Shown here piece after piece: positions 55,217 to 64,000 of a stretch of DNA of 64,000 nucleotides. The stretch spans positions 50,010,108 through 50,074,107 of the forward strand of contig OY759217.1 of NCBI GenBank assembly GCA_963662175.1, in the 5' to 3' direction. Numbering within the stretch: the first letter of the stretch is position 1; every line of letters begins with the position of its first letter. Source of the DNA: Aradus depressus. Its lineage: Eukaryota > Arthropoda > Insecta > Hemiptera > Aradidae. The notes under the pieces are model-generated. The model was not told the DNA's origin, did no database searches, and saw only the letters and a program-made list of their open reading frames with translations. The position numbers and the translations under genes are program-made.

Positions 55217-58200
55217 GTGCTCAAGGCTATTTTCAACCTAAGTGAAATTTCACCTATCCAGGTTTATTTACATAACATACGTCTCATTATCGAGTACCTC
55301 ACATTCGAAAAAGTCCTGGAACATCGCTTAAAGTCCCATCCGAAGGACGACGTGCTCATAGTTATTTTTCACTTCCCGATTAAAACATCTGACCTAAGTG
55401 CCTCAGCTAGATTTGTAAGTGGCGATCCTGAGCTCGGTAGACTCCATTCTTCAAATTTCTCGCTTTTTAACGGTTTATAGATTAAATATTTGTTAAAACT
55501 GATAGAGAACGACCGGATTATCTGAACCCCACACAAAAATCAAAATGAAAACGTTTTTCAAAAAATTCGCGCTATAACGGTTTATAGGCTTAATAATTGT
55601 TAAAACTGATACGACAGATTCAGATTTATCCGGAAAGTCCCATCCAAGGACGACGTGCTCAAGGCTATTTTCAACCTAAGTGAAATTTCACCTACCCAGG
55701 TTTATTTACATAACATACGTCTCATTATCGAGTACCTCACATTCGAAAAAGTCCTGGAACATCGCTTAAAGTCCCATCCGAAGGACGACGTGCTCATAGT
55801 TATTTTTCACTTCCCGATTAAAACATCTGACCTAAGTGCCTCAGCTAGATTTCTAAGTGGCGATCCTGAGCTCGGTAGACTCCATTCTTCAAATTTCTCG
55901 CTTTTTAACGGTTTATAGATTTAATATTTGTTAACTGACAGAGCCATAGAGTGTGCTGGTTTCGGATTATGCCAACGTCAGCACAACGTTCAGACTGACT
56001 TTAAATATGGTGACACCGATCCACTATGGAAGAAAAATGCCAAAAAAAAAAAGATGTGTGATAGATTTCTAAGATTTCTAGATTTCCTAGATTTCTAAGT
56101 GGCGATCCTGAGCTCGGTAGACTCCATTCTTGAAATTTCTCGCTTTTTAACGGTTTATAGATTTAATATTTGTTAAAACTGATAGAGAACGACCGGATTA
56201 TCTGAATCCTACACGAAAATCAAAATAAAAATGTTTTTCAAAAAATTTGCTCTATTTAACGACTTATAGGCTTAATAATTGTTAAAACTGATACGAGAGA
56301 TTCAGATTTATCCGGAAAGTCCCATCCGAAGGACGACGTGCTCAAGGCTATTTTCAACCTAAGTGATATTTCACCTACCCAGGTTTATTTACATAACATA
56401 CGTCTCATTATCGAGTACCTCACATTCGAAAAAGCCCTGGATCATCGCTTAAAGTCCCATCCGAAGGACGACGTGCTCAAAGTGTTTTTTAACTTCCCGA
56501 TTGAAACATCTGACCTAAGTGCCTCAACTAGATTTCTAAGTGGCGATCCTGAGCTCGGTAGACTCCATTCTTGAAATTTCTCGCTTTTTAACGGTTTATA
56601 GATTTAATATTTGTTAAAACTGATAGAGAACGACCGGATTATCTGAATCCTACACAAAAATCAAAATAAAAATGTTTTTCAAAAAATTTGCGCTATTTAA
56701 CGGTTTATAGGCTTAATAATTGTTAAAACTGATACGACAGATTCAGATTTATCCGGAAAGTCCCATCCGAAGGACGACGTGCTCAAGGCTATTTTCAACC
56801 TAAGTGAAATTTCACCTATCCAGGTTTATTTACATAACATACGTCTCATTATCGAGTACCTCACATTCGAAAAAGTCCTGGAACATCGCTTAAAGTCCCA
56901 TCCGAAGGACGACGTGCTCATAGTTATTTTTCACTTCCCGATTAAAACATCTGACCTAAGTGCCTCAGCTAGATTTGTAAGTGGCGATCCTGAGCTCGGT
57001 AGACTCCATTCTTCAAATTTCTCGCTTTTTAACGGTTTATAGATTAAATATTTGTTAAAACTGATAGAGAACGACCGGATTATCTGAACCCCACACAAAA
57101 ATCAAAATGAAAACGTTTTTCAAAAAATTCGCGCTATAACGGTTTATAGGCTTAATAATTGTTAAAACTGATACGACAGATTCAGATTTATCCGGAAAGT
57201 CCCATCCAAGGACGACGTGCTCAAGGCTATTTTCAACCTAAGTGAAATTTCACCTACCCAGGTTTATTTACATAACATACGTCTCATTATCGAGTACCTC
57301 ACATTCGAAAAAGTCCTGGAACATCGCTTAAAGTCCCATCCGAAGGACGACGTGCTCATAGTTATTTTTCACTTCCCGATTAAAACATCTGACCTAAGTG
57401 CCTCAGCTAGATTTCTAAGTGGCGATCCTGAGCTCGGTAGACTCCATTCTTCAAATTTCTCGCTTTTTAACGGTTTATAGATTTAATATTTGTTAACTGA
57501 CAGAGCCATAGAGTGTGCTGGTTTCGGATTATGCCAACGTCAGCACAACGTTCAGACTGACTTTAAATATGGTGACACCGATCCACTATGGAAGAAAAAT
57601 GCCAAAAAAAAAAAGATGTATGATAGATTTCTAAGATTTCTAGATTTCCTAGATTTCTAAGTGGCGATCCTGAGCTCGGTAGACTCCATTCTTGAAATTT
57701 CTCGCTTTTTAACGGTTTATAGATTTAATATTTGTTAAAACTGATAGAGAACGACCGGATTATCTGAATCCTACACGAAAATCAAAATAAAAATGTTTTT
57801 CAAAAAATTTGCTCTATTTAACGACTTATAGGCTTAATAATTGTTAAAACTGATACGAGAGATTCAGATTTATCCGGAAAGTCCCATCCGAAGGACGACG
57901 TGCTCAAGGCTATTTTCAACCTAAGTGATATTTCACCTACCCAGGTTTATTTACATAACATACGTCTCATTATCGAGTACCTCACATTCGAAAAAGCCCT
58001 GGATCATCGCTTAAAGTCCCATCCGAAGGACGACGTGCTCAAAGTGTTTTTTAACTTCCCGATTGAAACATCTGACCTAAGTGCCTCAACTAGATTTCTA
58101 AGTGGCGATCCTGAGCTCGGTAGACTCCATTCTTGAAATTTCTCGCTTTTTAACGGTTTATAGATTTAATATTTGTTAAAACTGATAGAGAACGACCGGA

Positions 58201-61020
58201 TTATCTGAATCCTACACAAAAATCAAAATAAAAATGTTTTTCAAAAAATTTGCGCTATTTAACGGTTTATAGGCTTAATAATTGTTAAAACTGATACGAC
58301 AGATTCAGATTTATCCGGAAAGTCCCATCCGAAGGACGACGTGCTCAAGGCTATTTTCAACCTAAGTGAAATTTCACCTATCCAGGTTTATTTACATAAC
58401 ATACGTCTCATTATCGAGTACCTCACATTCGAAAAAGTCCTGGAACATCGCTTAAAGTCCCATCCGAAGGACGACGTGCTCATAGTTATTTTTCACTTCC
58501 CGATTAAAACATCTGACCTAAGTGCCTCAGCTAGATTTGTAAGTGGCGATCCTGAGCTCGGTAGACTCCATTCTTCAAATTTCTCGCTTTTTAACGGTTT
58601 ATAGATTAAATATTTGTTAAAACTGATAGAGAACGACCGGATTATCTGAACCCCACACAAAAATCAAAATGAAAACGTTTTTCAAAAAATTCGCGCTATA
58701 ACGGTTTATAGGCTTAATAATTGTTAAAACTGATACGACAGATTCAGATTTATCCGGAAAGTCCCATCCAAGGACGACGTGCTCAAGGCTATTTTCAACC
58801 TAAGTGAAATTTCACCTACCCAGGTTTATTTACATAACATACGTCTCATTATCGAGTACCTCACATTCGAAAAAGTCCTGGAACATCGCTTAAAGTCCCA
58901 TCCGAAGGACGACGTGCTCATAGTTATTTTTCACTTCCCGATTAAAACATCTGACCTAAGTGCCTCAGCTAGATTTCTAAGTGGCGATCCTGAGCTCGGT
59001 AGACTCCATTCTTCAAATTTCTCGCTTTTTAACGGTTTATAGATTTAATATTTGTTAACTGACAGAGCCATAGAGTGTGCTGGTTTCGGATTATGCCAAC
59101 GTCAGCACAACGTTCAGACTGACTTTAAATATGGTGACACCGATCCACTATGGAAGAAAAATGCCAAAAAAAAAAAGATGTGTGATAGATTTCTAAGATT
59201 TCTAGATTTCCTAGATTTCTAAGTGGCGATCCTGAGCTCGGTAGACTCCATTCTTGAAATTTCTCGCTTTTTAACGGTTTATAGATTTAATATTTGTTAA
59301 AACTGATAGAGAACGACCGGATTATCTGAATCCTACACGAAAATCAAAATAAAAATGTTTTTCAAAAAATTTGCTCTATTTAACGACTTATAGGCTTAAT
59401 AATTGTTAAAACTGATACGAGAGATTCAGATTTATCCGGAAAGTCCCATCCGAAGGACGACGTGCTCAAGGCTATTTTCAACCTAAGTGATATTTCACCT
59501 ACCCAGGTTTATTTACATAACATACGTCTCATTATCGAGTACCTCACATTCGAAAAAGCCCTGGATCATCGCTTAAAGTCCCATCCGAAGGACGACGTGC
59601 TCAAAGTGTTTTTTAACTTCCCGATTGAAACATCTGACCTAAGTGCCTCAACTAGATTTCTAAGTGGCGATCCTGAGCTCGGTAGACTCCATTCTTGAAA
59701 TTTCTCGCTTTTTAACGGTTTATAGATTTAATATTTGTTAAAACTGATAGAGAACGACCGGATTATCTGAATCCTACACAAAAATCAAAATAAAAATGTT
59801 TTTCAAAAAATTTGCGCTATTTAACGGTTTATAGGCTTAATAATTGTTAAAACTGATACGACAGAATCAGATTTATCCGGAAAGTCCCATCCGAAGGACG
59901 ACGTGCTCAAGGCATTCAACCTAAGTAGAAATTGACCTACCCAGGTTTATTTACATAACATACGTCTCATTATCGAGTACCTCACATTCGAAAAAGTCCT
60001 GGAACATCGCTTAAAGTCCCATCCGAAGGACGACGTGCTCATAGTTATTTTTCACTTCCCGATTAAAACATCTGACCTAAGTGCCTCAGCTAGATTTGTA
60101 AGTGGCGATCCTGAGCTCGGTAGACTCCATTCTTCAAATTTCTCGCTTTTTAACGGTTTATAGATTAAATATTTGTTAAAACTGATAGAGAACGACCGGA
60201 TTATCTGAACCCCACACAAAAATCAAAATGAAAACGTTTTTCAAAAAATTCGCGCTATAACGGTTTATAGGCTTAATAATTGTTAAAACTGATACGACAG
60301 ATTCAGATTTATCCGGAAAGTCCCATCCAAGGACGACGTGCTCAAGGCTATTTTCAACCTAAGTGAAATTTCACCTACCCAGGTTTATTTACATAACATA
60401 CGTCTCATTATCGAGTACCTCACATTCGAAAAAGTCCTGGAACATCGCTTAAAGTCCCATCCGAAGGACGACGTGCTCATAGTTATTTTTCACTTCCCGA
60501 TTAAAACATCTGACCTAAGTGCCTCAGCTAGATTTCTAAGTGGCGATCCTGAGCTCGGTAGACTCCATTCCTCAAATTTCTCGCTTTTCAACGGTTTATA
60601 GATTTAATATTTTTTAACTGACAGAGCCATAGAGTGTGCTGGTTTCGGATTATGCCAACGTCAGCACAACGTTCAGACTGACTTTAAATATGGTGACACC
60701 GATCCACTATGGAAGAAAAATGCCCAAAAAAAAAAGACGTATGATAGATTTCTAAGATTTCTAGATTTCCTAGATTTCTAAGTGGCGATCCTGAGCTCGG
60801 TAGACTCCATTCTTGAAATTTCTCGCTTTTTAACGGTTTATAGATTTAATATTTGTTAAAACTGATAGAGAACGACCGGATTATCTGAATCCTACACAAA
60901 AATCAAAATAAAAATGTTTTTCAAAAAAGTTGCTCTATTTAACGGTTTATAGGCTTAATAATTGTTAAAACTGATACGAGAGATTCAGATTTATCCGGAA
61001 AGTCCCATCCGAAGGACGAC
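55217..61020 (+). repeat. Higher-order repeat, 1562 bp, nearly four copies
   Basis: Units start at 55217, 56779, 58341 and a variant from about 59903. Each has three monomers, one of the long type. A 2-bp deletion (CCCATCCAAGGACGACG) recurs at about 55645, 57207, 58769 and 60329. The CACCTATCCAGG variant recurs in the first three. Copies look almost identical, the most homogeneous part of the array. Confidence 0.9.
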
Positions 61021-63945
61021 GTGCTCAAGGCTATTTTCAACCTAAGTGATATTTCACCTACCCAGGTTTATTTACATAACATACGTCTCATTATCGAGTA
61101 CCTCACATTCGAAAAAGCCCTGGATCATCGCTTAAAGTCCCATCCGAAGGACGACGTGCTCAAAGTGTTTTTTAACTTCCCGATTGAAACATCTGACCTA
61201 AGTGCCTCAACTAGATTTCTAAGTGGCGATCCTGAGCTCGGTAGACTCCATTCTTGAAATTTCTCGCTTTTTAACGGTTTATAGATATAATATTTGTTAA
61301 AACTGATAGAGAACGACCGGATTATCTGAATCCTACACAAAAAACAAAATAAAAATGTTTTTCAAAAAATTTGTTCTATTTAACGGTTTATAGGCTTAAT
61401 AATTGTTAAAACTGATACGACAGATTCAGATTTATCCGGAAAGTCCCATCCGAAGGACGACGTGCTCAAGGCTTTCAACCTAAGTGGAAATTGACCTACC
61501 CAGGTTTATTTACATAACATACGTCTCATTATCGAGTACCTCACATTCGAAAAAGCCCTGGATCATCGCTTAATGTCCCATCCGAAGGACGAAGTGCTCA
61601 AAGTTATTTTTAACTTCCCGATTAAAACATCTGACCTAAGTGCCTCAGCTAGATTTCTAAGTGGCGATCCTGAGCTCGGTAGACTCCATTCCTCAAATTT
61701 CTCGCTTTTCAACGGTTTATAGATTTAATATTTGTTAACTGACAGAGCCATAGAGTGTGCTGGTTTCGGATTATGCCAACGTCAGCACAACGTTCAGACT
61801 GACTTTAAATATGGTGACACCGATCCACTATGGAAGAAAAATGCCCAAAAAAAAAAGACGTATGATAGATTTCTAAGATTTCTAGATTTCCTAGATTTCT
61901 AAGTGGCGATCCTGAGCTCGGTAGACTCCATTCTTGAAATTTCTCGCTTTTTAACGGTTTATAGATTTAATATTTGTTAAAACTGATAGAGAACGACCGG
62001 ATTATCTGAATCCTACACAAAAATCAAAATAAAAATGTTTTTCAAAAAAGTTGCTCTATTTAACGGTTTATAGGCTTAATAATTGTTAAAACTGATACGA
62101 GAGATTCAGATTTATCCGGAAAGTCCCATCCGAAGGACGACGTGCTCAAGGCTATTTTCAACCTAAGTGATATTTCACCTACCCAGGTTTATTTACATAA
62201 CATACGTCTCATTATCGAGTACCTCACATTCGAAAAAGCCCTGGATCATCGCTTAAAGTCCCATCCGAAGGACGACGTGCTCAAAGTGTTTTTTAACTTC
62301 CCGATTGAAACATCTGACCTAAGTGCCTCAACTAGATTTCTAAGTGGCGATCCTGAGCTCGGTAGACTCCATTCTTGAAATTTCTCGCTTTTTAACGGTT
62401 TATAGATATAATATTTGTTAAAACTGATAGAGAACGACCGGATTATCTGAATCCTACACAAAAAACAAAATAAAAATGTTTTTCAAAAAATTTGTTCTAT
62501 TTAACGGTTTATAGGCTTAATAATTGTTAAAACTGATACGACAGATTCAGATTTATCCGGAAAGTCCCATCCGAAGGACGACGTGCTCAAGGCTTTCAAC
62601 CTAAGTGGAAATTGACCTACCCAGGTTTATTTACATAACATACGTCTCATTATCGAGTACCTCACATTCGAAAAAGCCCTGGATCATCGCTTAATGTCCC
62701 ATCCGAAGGACGAAGTGCTCAAAGTTATTTTTAACTTCCCGATTAAAACATCTGACCTAAGTGCCTCAGCTAGATTTCTAAGTGGCGATCCTGAGCTCGG
62801 TAGACTCCATTCCTCAAATTTCTCGCTTTTCAACGGTTTATAGATTTAATATTTGTTAACTGACAGAGCCATAGAGTGTGCTGGTTTCGGATTATGCCAA
62901 CGTCAGCACAACGTTCAGACTGACTTTAAATATGGTGACACCGATCCACTATGGAAGAAAAATGCCAAAAAAAAAAAAGACGTATGATAGATTTCTAAGA
63001 TTTCTAGATTTCCTAGATTTCTAAGTGGCGATCCTGAGCTCGGTAGACTCCATTCTTGAAATTTCTCGCTTTTTAACGGTTTATAGATTTAATATTTGTT
63101 AAAACTGATAGAGAACGACCGGATTATCTGAATCCTACACAAAAATCAAAATAAAAATGTTTTTCAAAAAATTTGCTCTATTTAACGGTTTATAGGCTTA
63201 ATAATTGTTAAAACTGATACGAGAGATTCAGATTTATCCGGAAAGGCCCATCCGAAGGACGACGTGCTCAAGGCTATTTTCAACCTAAGTGATATTTCAC
63301 CTACCCAGGTTTATTTACATAACATACGTCTCATTATCGAGTACCTCGCATTCGAAAAAGCCCTGGATCATCGCTTAATGTCCCATCCGAAGGACGAAGT
63401 GCTCAAAGTGTTTTTTAACTTCCCGATTAAAACATCTGACCTAAGTGCCTCAGCTAGATTTCTAAGTGGCGATCCTGAGCTCGGTAGACTCCATTCCTCA
63501 AATTTCTCGCTTTTCAACGGTTTATAGATTTAATATTTGTTAACTGACAGAGCCATAGAGTGTGCTGGTTTCGGATTATGCCAACGTCAGCACAACGTTC
63601 AGACTGACTTTAAATATGGTGACACCGATCCACTATGGAAGAAAAATGCCAAAAAAAAAAAGACGTATGATAGATTTCTAAGATTTCTAGATTTCCTAGA
63701 TTTCTAAGTGGCGATCCTGAGCTCGGTAGACTCCATTCTTGAAATTTCTCGCTTTTTAACGGTTTATAGATTTAATATTTGTTAAAACTGATAGAGAACG
63801 ACCGGATTATCTGAATCCTACACAAAAATCAAAATAAAAATGTTATTAAAAAAATTTGCTCTATTTAACGGTTTATAGGCTTAATAATTGTTAAAACTGA
63901 TACGAGAGATTCAGATTTATCCGGAAAGTCCCATCCGAAGGACGA
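61021..63945 (+). repeat. Higher-order repeat, 1121-1122 bp, two copies plus a 682-bp remnant
   Basis: Units 61021-62141 and 62142-63263 each hold one plain monomer and one long variant. The last step (63264 to about 63945) is a single long variant. Private marks: TCAAAAAAGTTGCTC, AATTTGTTCTATTT and AAAAAAGACGTATGATAG. Confidence 0.85.
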
Positions 63946-64000
63946 CGTGCTCAAGGCTATTTTCAACCTAAGTGATATTTCACCTACCCAGGTTTATTTA

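Larger units (their letters stand above)
33026..63700 (+). repeat. Long monomer variant with about 150-bp extra segment, 14 copies
   Basis: Copies start near 33026, 34700, 35817, 37377, 48614, 52373, 53934, 55934, 57495, 59057, 60616, 61737, 62858 and 63541. After GTTAACTGACAGAG the extra segment reads CCATAGAGTGTGCTGG, TTTCGGATTATGCCAACGTC, AGCACAACGTTCAGACTGAC, CCGATCCACTATGG, then an A run of 10-12 and TTTCTAAGATTTCTAGATTT. About 90 bp of normal monomer (GTGGCGATCCTGAGCTCGG to ATATTTGTTAA) is then duplicated, making the unit about 683 bp. The segment has paired ends (CCATAG and CTATGG; GTGCTG and CAGCAC). Confidence 0.9.
30503..64000 (+). repeat. SINE-derived complex satellite array, about 69 monomers
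   Basis: Tandem array of a monomer of about 441 bp (438-441) that runs off the window. One monomer reads TAGATTTAATATTTGTTAAA, GATAGAGAACGACCGGATTA, TTTGCGCTATTTAACGG, AAGTCCCATCCGAAGGACGA, TTACATAACATACGTCTCAT, GAGTACCTCACATTCGAAAA, CATCGCTTAAAGTCCCATCC, then CTCAAAGTGTTTTTTAACTT and GGCGATCCTGAGCTCGG. The second half aligns by eye to the antisense of the SINE at 4687-4994 (GAGTACCTGACATCG, CCATCGCTTAACGTCCCATC, CTAAGGGCCTCGG, CGACCTTGAGCTC). AGTCCCATCCGAAGGACGAC occurs twice per monomer, 134 bp apart. Monomer types differ at diagnostic sites (CTGGATCATCGC or CTGGAACATCGC; GGCTATTTTCAACC or GGCTTTCAACC). Open frames of 78 or 87 codons per monomer start with GTG, not ATG, and are not genes. 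Confidence 0.95.

Noticed and set aside
33920..62461. Minus-strand open frames of 62-90 codons in the satellite
   Set aside because: Shadows of the same monomer on the other strand.
30800..63600. Dozens of repeated 78- and 87-codon open frames in the satellite
   Set aside because: They begin with GTG rather than ATG, follow the monomer exactly, and differ between monomer types mostly by amino-acid-changing substitutions. The frame derives from antisense SINE sequence. No sign of selection for coding.
30503..64000. CRISPR-like array
   Set aside because: The repeats are about 440 bp, contiguous, without unique spacers, in eukaryotic DNA.

Overview
This is AT-rich, transposon-dense animal DNA, almost certainly from an insect. 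The only host gene is built from EGF-like and laminin-G exons and closely resembles Drosophila eyes shut (spacemaker). A dispersed SINE ends in CCTAA-type repeats like insect telomeres, and the mobile elements (BEL/Pao, hAT, Helitron, non-LTR fragments) are typical of insects. The order cannot be fixed from the window; a hemipteroid insect is only a guess.

Layout. (1) 1-6.3 kb is intergenic or 5' flanking DNA: a hAT element with perfect 8-bp target duplications at 130-2093 that carries a LINE fragment between inverted repeats, then several SINE copies. (2) 6.3-17.8 kb holds nine coding exons of the eys-like gene on the + strand. They encode a signal peptide, seven EGF-like domains, a Ser/Thr/Pro-rich stretch of about 220 residues, an eighth EGF-like domain and the first laminin-G domain. 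The last exon ends in a good donor, so the gene continues, but I see no further exon before the end of the window. (3) 17.8-64 kb would therefore be one intron longer than 46 kb. It contains a 178-bp hAT MITE with target duplications, a composite Helitron-like block (19.28-23.75 kb) with about 144-bp and 33/66-bp tandem repeats, and then a complex satellite array from 23.75 kb to the end of the window. (4) A BEL/Pao LTR retrotransposon (23998-30502), with 569-bp LTRs that I read as identical and a 5-bp target duplication, is inserted in the left edge of the satellite.

The most unusual feature is the satellite. Its roughly 441-bp monomer (about 69 copies) can be aligned by eye, in antisense orientation, to the tRNA-derived SINE found scattered in the first 17 kb, and the middle of the SINE is present twice per monomer. 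The array shows higher-order repeats of 877, 1121, 1320 and about 1560 bp, plus a segmental duplication with a 3959-bp offset. One monomer variant carries an extra segment of about 150 bp with hairpin potential and an A tract, present 14 times. The 78- and 87-codon open frames repeated along the array are by-products of the monomer and not genes.

The BEL/Pao polyprotein is open from end to end but appears to have lost its RNase H domain by an in-frame deletion near 28128. Since the LTRs look identical, this suggests a recently mobilised but non-autonomous copy. All alignments and counts here were made by reading; none has been confirmed by computation.
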